Source: Rhodobacteraceae bacterium F11138
Lineage (GTDB): Bacteria; Pseudomonadota; Alphaproteobacteria; Rhodobacterales; Rhodobacteraceae
DNA: 64,000 nucleotides
Assembly (NCBI GenBank): GCA_016521575.1
Contig: JAEKDP010000007.1
Span: forward strand, 1 to 64,000
Reading direction: 5' to 3'
A program made the translations under genes and the position numbers. Under the pieces are notes generated by a model, which worked only from the letters and a program-made list of their open reading frames with translations, was not told the DNA's origin and ran no database searches. This document shows, piece after piece, positions 1 to 9,319 of the stretch (its first letter is position 1; each line of letters starts with the position of its first letter).

Positions 1-1176
<1,176 letters not shown>

Positions 1177-1249
1177 GTCGGTTCACCGGCCGCTGGGCAC
1201 CGGTTGGTCCGCAGGGGCAATGAAGCGCCCGGTCTGAATGCCAAACAAA

Positions 1250-1281
1250 GCCGTCCCGTAAACGGGGCGGCTTTTCGTTTT
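1250..1281 (+). terminator. Rho-independent terminator of tuf
   Basis: A GC-rich stem (GCCGTCCCGT / ACGGGGCGGC, 1250-1271, one G-T pair) is followed directly by a T-rich tract (TTTTCGTTTT, 1272-1281). It lies about 75 bases after the tuf stop codon and before the end of the convergent LysR gene. Confidence 0.85.
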
Positions 1282-1299
1282 CGCGCGACTGGATTGTTC

Positions 1300-2277
1300 T
1301 CACCGATAGGTGCGGTTCTCGATCGGGGTGGTCTCGATGGCCTGCAGTATCGTTTTCAGCAACAGATCCTCGGCCCGGTTCTTGACCGTGTGACGGCTCC
1401 AGACCAGATGCACATCGATCGCCGGAGTATCGTCATAGGGCGGGACCTGCCATAGATGCCCGTCCTGCACATCGCGCGATGCAACATGCAGGGGCAGGGG
1501 GCCGATCCCAAGCCCGGCAACGATCATGCGGCGGACTTCTTCCAGGTGGCTGGACACGCCGGTGATCTTCTGGCCCAGTTCGGCCTGCGCCCGCATCACG
1601 GTGACCGGTTTCAGGACGTCCTGCAGCCGGTCGGTTTCAAAACTGACCGAGCTGTGCCCGGCCAGATCCGCCAGCGTCAGGTCGCTGCGCCCGAACAGCG
1701 GGTGGCGCGGACCGCAGAACAGGCCGAAATATTCCCGATACAGCCGCCGGTATTCCAGTTTGGGATTGTGATCGCGCACCAGGCACACCGCGAACGAGGC
1801 GCGCTTGGCGGCAACTTCGGCGATGGCATCGGCGCTGGAATGGACCTCGATCCCGAATGTGGCACGGGGATGGGCGGCATGGAAATCCGCCAGCGCCTGA
1901 TCGAAAAGCGGGCAGACGACATGGCTGGCGGCGGTTATTCTGACATGGCCTTGCACGTCATCGGTCAGTTCGCGCATCAGGGTGGACAGGCGCAATACGG
2001 ACCCGTTGATCTCGACAGCTTCGCGATACAACAGCCGCCCGGCATCGGTCAGCGCATAGCGACCGGGCGAGCGGTCCAGCAATTTGCGCCCGATCCGGTC
2101 TTCGAGCTTTTTCAATGCTGCCGAGACCGAAGGTTGCTTCAGCCGCAGGCGTCCGGCCGCATCGGTGATTGACCGGCTGTCCGCCAGCACGACGAAAGTG
2201 CGCAACAGGTTCCAGTCCAGTTCCCGCGCAATCCGGTCAGGGTCGAAGTGAGTCTCGGGGCCAATCATAGATTTCAT
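1300..2277 (-). CDS. LysR-family transcriptional regulator
   Basis: A 325-residue LysR-type regulator. The N-terminal winged helix-turn-helix is clear (LRTFVVLADSRSITDAA, then KQPSVSAALKKLEDRIGRKLLDR), followed by a two-lobed effector-binding domain (about residues 110-310). It is divergently transcribed from the amine-type ABC transporter operon starting at 2362, the classic layout for a regulator of that operon, and probably senses the imported substrate or a breakdown product. Two starts are possible: ATG at 2277 or the fourth codon ATG at 2268. A 15-bp LysR-type palindrome (2267-2281) overlaps these start codons, suggesting autoregulation. The effector is not known from sequence. Confidence 0.93.
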   Translation of the reverse strand: MKSMIGPETHFDPDRIARELDWNLLRTFVVLADSRSITDAAGRLRLKQPSVSAALKKLEDRIGRKLLDRSPGRYALTDAGRLLYREAVEINGSVLRLSTLMRELTDDVQGHVRITAASHVVCPLFDQALADFHAAHPRATFGIEVHSSADAIAEVAAKRASFAVCLVRDHNPKLEYRRLYREYFGLFCGPRHPLFGRSDLTLADLAGHSSVSFETDRLQDVLKPVTVMRAQAELGQKITGVSSHLEEVRRMIVAGLGIGPLPLHVASRDVQDGHLWQVPPYDDTPAIDVHLVWSRHTVKNRAEDLLLKTILQAIETTPIENRTYR

Positions 2278-2312
2278 CTATTTTCAGAATTCCAAATATC
2301 TATTTGATCTAT
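2267..2312. promoter_or_regulatory. Putative LysR operator cluster
   Basis: Perfect inverted repeat ATAGAT-TTC-ATCTAT at 2267-2281 containing the LysR-type T-N11-A pattern, with two further ATCTAT copies at 2298-2303 and 2307-2312. The cluster lies between the divergent LysR gene and the ABC operon and overlaps the LysR start codons. Its role as the LysR binding site is inferred from position and symmetry. Confidence 0.5.
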
Positions 2313-2361
2313 GTATGCAGACTTCGCATGGTTCAATCAACCTGCATTCCGAGGAGCGCCC

Positions 2362-3228
2362 ATGTCCGTAGAAGCCCGCGAGGCGCGACAGCCCTGGATC
2401 CTGCTGTCACCTGCCTTGGGCGCGGTCACGCTGTTGCTGTTCGTGCCGCTGCTCTTCATTCTGGTCTACAGCTTCTGGCTGCGCACGGCGACGGGGGCGG
2501 ACCTGGCAGGGTTCTATCTGGACAATTGGCAAGAGGCGCTGAGCGACCCGTTTTACCGCGATATCCTGCTGGGAACCTTGCGCATCGCTGCGATCACCAC
2601 GCTGGTCTGTGCGCTGATGGGGTATCCGGCGGCCTATTTCATCGCACGTTCGCGGGGAAACAAGGCGATCCTGCTGCTGTTGCTGATGTTGCCGTTCTGG
2701 ATCAGCTACATCATCCGCACGATGAGCTGGATCAACATTCTGGGGGTATCGGGCGGGCTGAACACGTTTCTGATCGCCGTGGGGCTTGTCGATGAGCCGA
2801 TTCAAATGCTGTACAACCAGACCACCGTGATCCTGGGGCTGGTGCACTTTCTGCTGCCGTTCATGGTGCTCAACATCTATGTCAGCCTTGAAGGCATCGA
2901 TACCAATCTTGAGGATGCGGCGAATTCCCTGGGGGCAACCCGCTGGCAGAGTTTCCTGCAAGTCACCCTGCCATTGTCATTGCCGGGATTGGCCGCCGGA
3001 GGGCTGCTGTGTTTCGTGCTGGGGGCGGGCACCTATATCACGCCGCTGGTTCTGGGCGGGCCGCGTGATGCGATGTTCGCCAATCTGGTGTTCGAAGCCA
3101 TCATCACCCAATTGAACTGGCCTTTGGGATCGGCGCTCAGCCTCATGTTGCTGGTGGTTCTGGGGGCGTTGGTGCTGATCTACAACCGCTATCTTGGCAT
3201 GGCGCAGTTGATGAAGGGGCTGGGATGA
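2362..3228 (+). CDS. ABC transporter permease (polyamine/opine type, PotB-like)
   Basis: A 288-residue inner-membrane permease of the spermidine/putrescine (PotB/PotH) subfamily. It has about six hydrophobic segments and the cytoplasmic EAA loop that contacts the ATPase (EDAANSLGATRW followed by a PLSLPG segment). Start: an in-frame ATG at 2311 would add 17 residues rich in polar and aromatic side chains, but the ATG at 2362 is preceded by GAGGAG (2351-2356) at proper spacing and gives the usual short cytoplasmic N-terminus (MSVEAREARQPW). It is the first gene of the operon and overlaps the next permease by ATGA. Substrate specificity cannot be read from the permease. Confidence 0.93.
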   Translation: MSVEAREARQPWILLSPALGAVTLLLFVPLLFILVYSFWLRTATGADLAGFYLDNWQEALSDPFYRDILLGTLRIAAITTLVCALMGYPAAYFIARSRGNKAILLLLLMLPFWISYIIRTMSWINILGVSGGLNTFLIAVGLVDEPIQMLYNQTTVILGLVHFLLPFMVLNIYVSLEGIDTNLEDAANSLGATRWQSFLQVTLPLSLPGLAAGGLLCFVLGAGTYITPLVLGGPRDAMFANLVFEAIITQLNWPLGSALSLMLLVVLGALVLIYNRYLGMAQLMKGLG

Positions 3229-4022
3229 TGGGTGGTCTGGGCTGGAACCTCATTCGCGGCTGGACGCTTCTGGTCTATGTCTTCATGTTCCTGCCGGTGG
3301 CGGTGGTGGTTCTGCTCAGCTTCAACGCCAGCCAGTTCGGCAGTTTCCCGATGACCGGGTTTTCGTTTCGCTGGTTCATTGAGCTGACCCAGAACGACGC
3401 CATTCTGCGCGCCTTTCGCACGTCGATCATTCTGGGGCTGCTGACGGCGCTGATTTCGACCACTCTGGGTGTGCTGGCCAGTCTGGCGCTGGTGCGGTAT
3501 CGGGTGCCGGGGGCGAATGTGATCTCGACATTGCTGATCGCGCCGATCCTGGTGCCCGAGGTCGTGCTGGCGGTTGCGCTGCTGCTGTTCCTGAACTTTC
3601 TGAGCATCAACAAAAGCTTTGCGCTGCTGCTGGCGGGGCATGTGATCTTTACCCTGCCCTTCGTGATCCTGGTGGTGCAGGCACGTCTGGTCAGCATCAA
3701 GCGCGATGTCGAAGAAGCCGCGTTGAGCCTGGGCGCAAACCCGGTGCAGACCTTTTTCCAGATTACCCTGCCGTTGATGCTGCCTGCCGTTCTGGCCGGG
3801 GCATTATTCGCCTTCACCATCAGTTTTGACGACATCACCGGCACGCTGTTCTGGAAACCCGGCGGGGTCGAAACCGTGCCGACCCAGATCTTTGCCATGC
3901 TGCGAAATTCGATTTCCCCGGAAATCAATGCCTTGGGCACCGTCATGATCGTCATGACGGTCGGCCTGCCCCTTCTGGGGGCGGCGATTGCCCGACAGAT
4001 GGCCAGAAAAAGCGGCACCTGA
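3225..4022 (+). CDS. ABC transporter permease (polyamine/opine type, PotC-like)
   Basis: The second permease subunit, 265 residues and about six membrane segments, with an EAA loop (EEAALSLGANPVQTFFQITLPL) typical of PotC/PotI. It pairs with the product of 2362-3228 to form the translocation channel. The start codon ATG overlaps the stop of the upstream gene (ATGATG at 3225-3230), which indicates translational coupling. A second in-frame ATG does not exist at 3228, which is a different frame. Together with the binding protein and ATPase downstream it makes a complete importer. Confidence 0.93.
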   Translation: MMGGLGWNLIRGWTLLVYVFMFLPVAVVVLLSFNASQFGSFPMTGFSFRWFIELTQNDAILRAFRTSIILGLLTALISTTLGVLASLALVRYRVPGANVISTLLIAPILVPEVVLAVALLLFLNFLSINKSFALLLAGHVIFTLPFVILVVQARLVSIKRDVEEAALSLGANPVQTFFQITLPLMLPAVLAGALFAFTISFDDITGTLFWKPGGVETVPTQIFAMLRNSISPEINALGTVMIVMTVGLPLLGAAIARQMARKSGT

Positions 4023-4069
4023 ACGCCGCGGCCAGAATAACACCCGACAACACCGACAAGGAGAAAACA

Positions 4070-5221
4070 ATGACCCAAAAAATGGACAATACCACCCGAT
4101 ACGAACGTCTGCGCGAACGCTATATGAATGGTGATATCGACCGGCGCGGATTTCTGGGCCTGATTGGCGCGGCCGGTCTGGCCTATGGGGTGCAGACCCC
4201 GTTCGCCAAATACGCCCATGCCGCCGCCGATCAGGTGCGGTTTGACGGATGGGGTGGCGTGGTTTCAGAGGCGTTTCGGCAATATGCCTTTGACCCCTAT
4301 ACCAAAAAGACCGGCATCACGGTGGTGGACGGCACATTCGGCGGTGGCGACGAATACCTGAGCCGGGTCAAGGCCAGTCAGCCCGGAGAATACAACATCG
4401 CCCATCTGTCCGGCGTGTTCGATTATGCGCGCTATCACGGTCTGGGGCTGAGTTCGGAACTGAACGAGGACAATATCCCCAACCTGCAATTCGTGATCCC
4501 GAAACTGGTGGATGTCTTTCGCGGTGTGAGCGGGGGGGCGCTGTCCTGTGTGCCCTATGACTATGGCACCACGGGGCTGGCCTATAACCGCAAATACATC
4601 AGCGATGAGCGGATGCAGGAAATGGGCGCCAACATTCTGCTGGACGAAAGTCTCAAGGGCAAGATCGCCGGCTGGAGCGACTGGCGCACCCGGATGTGGT
4701 ACGCCAGCCTGCAAACCGATCAGGATCCCAATGGGGCGACGGATACCGACGCCTGCTGGGATGCGATACGCAAGCATCGGGATCTGTCCCTGAAATACTG
4801 GGGGTCGGGGGCCGAATTGATGAGCCTGCTGGCAGAGGAGGAGATCTATGTCACCGAAGGCTGGTCCGGCCGCATCTATGCGCTGCAGGAACAGGGCCAC
4901 GATATCGGATACATGGATCCGCCCAACGGGTTCGGCTGGCAGGAATGCCTGTTTGTCATCAAGGGCTCGCCCATGGAGCCCTGCGAAGAGCTGCTGAATT
5001 TCATGCTGGCGCCGGAAACCTCGATCGCGGTGGCGGAAGGTCAAAGCTATCCGCCCGCGCTGGACCCGACGAAGGTGGATCTGGGATCCAAGATCCCGAA
5101 CCTGCCCGCATTCGATGCATCAGGCACCCTGGACGGGCTGACGTTCGCCGACCCGACCTATTGGAACGGGCACGAGGCGGAATGGTCCAAGATGTTTGGC
5201 CGGGTTCAAAAAGGCTATTGA
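4070..5221 (+). CDS. Periplasmic substrate-binding protein of the ABC importer (PotD/PotF-like)
   Basis: A 383-residue extracellular solute-binding protein of the spermidine/putrescine group. The N-terminus has a twin-arginine type signal: DRRGFLG at residues 24-30, a hydrophobic stretch, then AHAAADQ around residue 52, so export through Tat is likely. The mature part has the two-lobe architecture of the PotD family, with conserved stretches such as WGGVVSEAF and YDYGTTGLAYNR. It follows the permeases after 47 bases and precedes the ATPase. Polyamine, opine or another cationic amine are the likely ligand classes; the exact ligand is unknown. RBS AAGGAG lies just before the ATG. Confidence 0.9.
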   Translation: MTQKMDNTTRYERLRERYMNGDIDRRGFLGLIGAAGLAYGVQTPFAKYAHAAADQVRFDGWGGVVSEAFRQYAFDPYTKKTGITVVDGTFGGGDEYLSRVKASQPGEYNIAHLSGVFDYARYHGLGLSSELNEDNIPNLQFVIPKLVDVFRGVSGGALSCVPYDYGTTGLAYNRKYISDERMQEMGANILLDESLKGKIAGWSDWRTRMWYASLQTDQDPNGATDTDACWDAIRKHRDLSLKYWGSGAELMSLLAEEEIYVTEGWSGRIYALQEQGHDIGYMDPPNGFGWQECLFVIKGSPMEPCEELLNFMLAPETSIAVAEGQSYPPALDPTKVDLGSKIPNLPAFDASGTLDGLTFADPTYWNGHEAEWSKMFGRVQKGY

Positions 5222-5232
5222 ACGTGAAACCG

Positions 5233-5253
5233 CCCCCGGGATCTTCCCGGGGG
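5233..5253 (+). other. Stem-loop between binding protein and ATPase genes
   Basis: Perfect inverted repeat of nine bases (CCCCCGGGA / TCCCGGGGG) with a three-base loop, in the gap between the binding-protein stop and the ATPase start. There is no T-tract, so it is unlikely to be a full terminator. In ABC operons such hairpins after the binding-protein gene often protect the upstream mRNA and allow higher expression of that subunit. Confidence 0.6.
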
Positions 5254-5275
5254 TCCCCATCCGGAGAATGCCATC

Positions 5276-6352
5276 GTGAGTTCCGTTCATCTGAACAATA
5301 TCGTCAAACGCTTTGGCAATTTTACTGCCGTGCATCCGACCGATCTGACCATTCCAGAAGGGGATTTTGTCACTCTTCTGGGGCCTTCGGGCTGTGGCAA
5401 GACCACCAACCTGCGCATGATCGCCGGGCTGCTGGACCCGACAGAAGGGGAAATCCTGATCGGTGGGCGGCGTATGAACGACGTACCGATCCACAAGCGT
5501 AACCTGGGTATCGTGTTCCAGAACTACGCGCTGTTTCCACACAAGACGGTGGCGGAAAACGTGGGATTTGGCCTGCGCTATCGCGATGTGCCAAAATCCG
5601 AAGTCCCCGGGCGGGTGCAGGCGGCGCTGGATCTGGTTCAATTGCCCGATGTGGGCAGCCGCTATCCCAAGGCGTTGTCCGGCGGGCAGCAGCAGCGCAT
5701 CGCCCTGGCCCGCGCCATCGTCATCGAACCCGAAGTGCTGTTGCTGGACGAACCCTTGTCGGCGCTGGACGCCAACCTGCGCGAAGACATGCGGGTCGAA
5801 CTGAAACGGATTCAGCACCAGATCGGCGTGACCACGGTGTTTGTGACCCACGATCAATCCGAAGCTCTGGCCATGTCCGACCGGATCGTGGTGATGAGCG
5901 CGGGCCGCGTCGAGCAGGTCGGCACGCCGGAAGAGGTGTACAACACCCCGGCCAGCACCTTTGTGGCGAATTTCCTGGGCGCGTCCAACATCCTGCCGGC
6001 GCGTTGCATCGGTCGGGATCCGGACAAGATCCGTTTGCAGGTGCCGCAATTCGGCGTCGTCCCGGTTCCCGGCGAACGCGCCCCGGGCGTGGGCGAAGGT
6101 GCGGCCAAGCTGGTGCTGCGGGCGGAAAAGCTGACTCTGCTTGGCGACGGGGCGGATGCCACGGGCTTGATCACGGCGCAGGCGACAGTCGAGACCGTGG
6201 ATTATCAGGGCCAGACCGTGCGCTATTTCGTGCGTCTGGGCGACACCCCGCTGCAGGCCATAAACATGATCGACACACGCCCCTTTGCAGCCGGCAGCAC
6301 GGTTACGATTGGCTTTCGTCCCCAGGATTGCGCGGCCTTGCAAGGGGAGTGA
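5276..6352 (+). CDS. ABC transporter ATP-binding protein (PotA-like)
   Basis: A 358-residue ATPase that powers the importer at the cytoplasmic face. Walker A GPSGCGKTT is at residues 36-44, the Q-loop is in FQNYALFPH, the ABC signature is LSGGQQQR, Walker B is VLLLDEPLSALD and the switch His is in FVTHDQSEAL. A C-terminal TOBE-type regulatory domain (about 280-358) places it in the PotA/MalK group. The start is GTG at 5276 (MSSVHLNNIVKRFG), preceded by CGGAGA. Its stop is one base before the start of the aminotransferase gene, so transport and catabolism are in one operon. Confidence 0.95.
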   Translation: MSSVHLNNIVKRFGNFTAVHPTDLTIPEGDFVTLLGPSGCGKTTNLRMIAGLLDPTEGEILIGGRRMNDVPIHKRNLGIVFQNYALFPHKTVAENVGFGLRYRDVPKSEVPGRVQAALDLVQLPDVGSRYPKALSGGQQQRIALARAIVIEPEVLLLDEPLSALDANLREDMRVELKRIQHQIGVTTVFVTHDQSEALAMSDRIVVMSAGRVEQVGTPEEVYNTPASTFVANFLGASNILPARCIGRDPDKIRLQVPQFGVVPVPGERAPGVGEGAAKLVLRAEKLTLLGDGADATGLITAQATVETVDYQGQTVRYFVRLGDTPLQAINMIDTRPFAAGSTVTIGFRPQDCAALQGE

Positions 6353-6353
6353 C

Positions 6354-7685
6354 ATGAGCAATCTCTTCTATCAGGGCCGTGGGCGCAAACCGGTGCTTGA
6401 ACAGGCGCGGGGTGTCTATCTTTGGGACAAGGACGGCAAACGCTATCTGGATGGATCGTCGGGTGCCATGGTGTGCAACATCGGGCATTCAAACCCGGCC
6501 GTGCTGGCCGCCATGCAGCGTCAGATGGGCAAGTCCACCTTTGGGTACCGGTTGCATTTCGAGACCGAGGCCAGTGAAAATCTGGCCGCGCGTCTGGCCG
6601 GGCTGTGTCCGAAAGGGTTAAACCGGGTGTTCTTTGTCTCCGGCGGTTCCGAAGCGGTCGAAAGCGCGGTGAAACTTGCGCGCCAGCACGCGGTCGCCAC
6701 CGGGCAGGGGGCTCGCTGGAAGGTGATTTCGCGCGCGCCCTCCTATCACGGCTGCACATTGGGCGCACTCGCGCTGACCGGATATGCGCCGTTGACCGAC
6801 CCGTTCGCGCCGATGATGCAGCCCATGCCCAAAGTCCCCGCGCCGCGGGCCTATCTGGATGGGCTGGACCCCGACGACCCGGCGACGGGCCACCACTATG
6901 CCGACATGCTGGATGCCCGGATCCGCGCCGAGGGACCGGATACTGTTCTGGCCTTTATCGTGGAACCCGTCGGGGGGGCGTCAACCGGGGCGCTGGTGCC
7001 GCCTGTCGGCTATTTGCAGCGTGCGCGCGAGATCTGCGATCGGCACGGCATATTGCTCATTCTGGATGAGGTGATGACCGGCATCGGGCGCACCGGCCGG
7101 TTTCTGGCCTCTGAGCATTGGGACCTGCGCGCGGACATCATCGTCTTGTCCAAGGGGCTGGGGGCCGGATATGCGCCTTTGGGGGCGATGATCGCCGATG
7201 ACCGGTTGGTCGAACCGGTGCTGGACGCGGGCGGGTTTGCCCACGGGTTCACCTATGCCGGCAATCCGCTGGCCTGTGCCGCCGGTCTGGCGGTGCTCGA
7301 AGAGATCGACACCGGGAACCTGTGTGAAAATGCCGCCGCGATGGGCGACAAGCTGCTGGCCGGTCTGGGCGGGTTGATGCAGAAACACCCGCTCATCGGG
7401 GATGTTCGCGGCAAGGGGCTGTTGACGGCCTTTGAGTTCATGGCCGATGCGGCCACCGGAGATCCGCTGCCCGCAGCGTTGAATGCCCATCAGCGGTTCG
7501 TTGACATTGCTTACGACCGCGGATTGATCGTGTATTCCAGACGCACGCGCAACGGGCTGGAAGGCGATCACATTCTGGTCTGTCCGCCGCTGATCGTGAA
7601 CGACACGCATCTGGATGAGATCATCGAGGGGCTGGATGCCTCTCTGACCCGTTTTGAAACCGAAATTGCCGGAAAGGCTGCCTGA
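6354..7685 (+). CDS. Class III pyridoxal-phosphate aminotransferase
   Basis: A 443-residue class III (omega) aminotransferase. The PLP-binding Lys267 lies in LSKGLGAGYAPLGAM, the cofactor Asp in LILDEVMTGIGRTG, and the N-terminal part (GRKPVLEQARGVYLWDKDGKRYLDG) is typical of the group. In this operon it would transaminate an amine or omega-amino acid delivered by the ABC importer, producing an aldehyde or keto acid; the precise substrate is not known. Start ATG at 6354 follows AAGGGGAG (6342-6349). A longer in-frame reading upstream overlaps the ATPase gene and is not used. Confidence 0.93.
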   Translation: MSNLFYQGRGRKPVLEQARGVYLWDKDGKRYLDGSSGAMVCNIGHSNPAVLAAMQRQMGKSTFGYRLHFETEASENLAARLAGLCPKGLNRVFFVSGGSEAVESAVKLARQHAVATGQGARWKVISRAPSYHGCTLGALALTGYAPLTDPFAPMMQPMPKVPAPRAYLDGLDPDDPATGHHYADMLDARIRAEGPDTVLAFIVEPVGGASTGALVPPVGYLQRAREICDRHGILLILDEVMTGIGRTGRFLASEHWDLRADIIVLSKGLGAGYAPLGAMIADDRLVEPVLDAGGFAHGFTYAGNPLACAAGLAVLEEIDTGNLCENAAAMGDKLLAGLGGLMQKHPLIGDVRGKGLLTAFEFMADAATGDPLPAALNAHQRFVDIAYDRGLIVYSRRTRNGLEGDHILVCPPLIVNDTHLDEIIEGLDASLTRFETEIAGKAA

Positions 7686-7686
7686 A

Positions 7687-7821
7687 ATGTCTGCGACCCT
7701 CATCGCCTGCGCCATGACCGGTTCGCGGCACCGCGCGCCAGTGTCGCCGCAAAGATCGGCGCGACCGGGTCAGGCCGCAAGAATACGGAAATGCGAGAAC
7801 GTGGAAAGGGCCATGCGTTGA
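7687..7821 (+). pseudogene. Possible remnant of a BKACE (DUF849) enzyme N-terminus
   Basis: A 44-codon open frame starting two bases after the aminotransferase stop and ending in TGATG with the next gene. Its first residues (MSATLIACAMTGSRHRAPVSP) resemble the conserved N-terminus of 3-keto-5-aminohexanoate cleavage/BKACE enzymes, which usually begin with a pattern like IxxCAxTGS-H-----SP. The rest (rich in Arg, Ser, Gln) does not continue the family, whose members are near 300 residues. It may be what is left after an internal deletion, or a chance resemblance in a short leader peptide. The judgement is from memory of the family, not an alignment. Confidence 0.35.
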
Positions 7822-8297
7822 TGCGAACACGCTATCGACTGGCTGAGCGTTCCGATGCCGTGCAATTGAACGCGGCCCTGAAGCAGCTATCCGATCATCT
7901 GGGGGATGATCACCGTGCCGAAGCACAGGATCTGGAACGCGCGGGTTGGGCGCAAAATCCCGTCTTCCGCGCAATGCTGGCCGAAACCGACCAATTGGTC
8001 GGGGCCGCGCTTTACATGCCCATCTTTTCGACCCGGATCGGCGAGCCGGGGACCTATGTCTCGGATCTCTGGATCGCCCCGGACCAGCGGGGCCGCAATC
8101 TGGGCGTCGGGCTGTTGCGGGCCGTTTTGCAAGATGCCGCGACAGTCTGGGGCGCGGACTATATCAAGCTTGACGTCGATGCCTGCAACCCGAATGCGCG
8201 TCGGTTTTATGAGCGTCTGGGATTTCTACCTTCGACAGACCAAACCTCTATGATCTTGGGCCAAAGCGGATGCGCGGCCCTGAAAGGAGCAAAATGA
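7821..8297 (+). CDS. GNAT-family N-acetyltransferase
   Basis: A 158-residue acetyl-CoA-dependent N-acetyltransferase. Motif A is visible in VSDLWIAPDQRGRNLGVGLLRAV (the R-G-x-x-x-G acetyl-CoA loop) and the C-terminal part NARRFYERLGF is the classic GNAT B motif. Start: the ATG at 7821 (MRTRYRLAERSDAVQ) matches the usual GNAT beginning and has GGAAAGGG upstream (7803-7810); an in-frame ATG at 7791 would add ten unlikely residues. It overlaps the deacetylase gene by ATGA. An acetyltransferase next to an acetylpolyamine-type deacetylase is unusual; it may acetylate an intermediate of the same pathway. Confidence 0.88.
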   Translation: MRTRYRLAERSDAVQLNAALKQLSDHLGDDHRAEAQDLERAGWAQNPVFRAMLAETDQLVGAALYMPIFSTRIGEPGTYVSDLWIAPDQRGRNLGVGLLRAVLQDAATVWGADYIKLDVDACNPNARRFYERLGFLPSTDQTSMILGQSGCAALKGAK

Positions 8298-9319
8298 AAG
8301 CGGTTTTCGACGAACGCCAATGGCAGCACGACCCCCGGCATTTTATGGCGAACGGGACGGTCTTGCCCAATCCCGAGCAACCTGAACGGATCCGGGTCCT
8401 GCGCGCCGGGGCCGAGGCCGCCGGCTGCAATTTCGAGCCACCGGCGGATGCGGGAATGGGACCGATCGCGGCGGTGCATACGGCGGAATATCTGACCTTT
8501 CTGGAGACCATCCACAGCCGCTGGCAACGCATAGACGGTGCGGGCGAAGAGGTGATCCCCAATATTCACCCCGCATCGCGCAGGGACGGCTATCCCAAAT
8601 CGGCGGTGGGGCAGGCGGGGTACCATCAGGCGGATACTGCCTGTCCCATATCGTCGGGGACATGGGACGCGGCCTATTGGTCGGCACAATCGGCGATCTC
8701 GGGCGCGGATCTGATGGCCACCGGGGCGCGCTCGGCCTATGTGCTCAGCCGCCCGCCCGGCCACCATGCCTTTGCCGATCTGGCGGGCGGTTTCTGTTTT
8801 CTGAACAATTCCGGCATTGCCGCCCAACGCCTGTGCGCAGCGGGGTTGCGCCCGGCGATTCTGGATGTGGACGTGCATCACGGCAACGGGACCCAGGGCA
8901 TTTTCTATCACCGCAACGATGTGCTGACGGTTTCCATTCATGCCGATCCGGCCCGGTTCTATCCGTTCTTCTGGGGACACGCACAAGAGCGCGGCGCTGG
9001 CGCGGGACTGGGCTGCAACCTGAACCTGCCGCTGGAGAGGGGCACGGCGGATCAGGATTATCTGGCCACGCTGGAGACGGCCCTGCGGCGGGTTACGTCT
9101 TTCGGGACGGATGTTCTGGTCGTGGCGCTGGGTCTGGACGCGGCGGTGGACGATCCCTTTCAGGGGCTTGCTGTGACCGGCGACGGGTTTGCGCGCATCG
9201 GCGCGGCATTGGCGGGCACCGGTCTGCCGGTGCTGTTCATACAGGAGGGCGGATACCTGTCCGACAGCCTGGGTTCCAACCTGACCCGCATCCTGAGCGG
9301 ATTTCAGGATGCGGCATGA
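8294..9319 (+). CDS. Acetylpolyamine amidohydrolase-like deacetylase (histone deacetylase superfamily)
   Basis: A 341-residue zinc-dependent amidohydrolase of the arginase/histone-deacetylase fold. The active-site pair His157-His158 is in RPPGHHAF, the metal ligands are Asp193 and His195 in LDVDVHHGNGT and Asp282 in LGLDAAVDDPF, and a catalytic Tyr lies in QEGGYLSDSLG. These spacings match bacterial acetylpolyamine amidohydrolases almost residue for residue. With a polyamine-type importer in the operon, removal of an acetyl group from an N-acetylated amine is the most likely job. Start ATG at 8294 has AAAGGAGC (8283-8290) in front; it overlaps both neighbours by four bases. Confidence 0.92.
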   Translation: MKAVFDERQWQHDPRHFMANGTVLPNPEQPERIRVLRAGAEAAGCNFEPPADAGMGPIAAVHTAEYLTFLETIHSRWQRIDGAGEEVIPNIHPASRRDGYPKSAVGQAGYHQADTACPISSGTWDAAYWSAQSAISGADLMATGARSAYVLSRPPGHHAFADLAGGFCFLNNSGIAAQRLCAAGLRPAILDVDVHHGNGTQGIFYHRNDVLTVSIHADPARFYPFFWGHAQERGAGAGLGCNLNLPLERGTADQDYLATLETALRRVTSFGTDVLVVALGLDAAVDDPFQGLAVTGDGFARIGAALAGTGLPVLFIQEGGYLSDSLGSNLTRILSGFQDAA

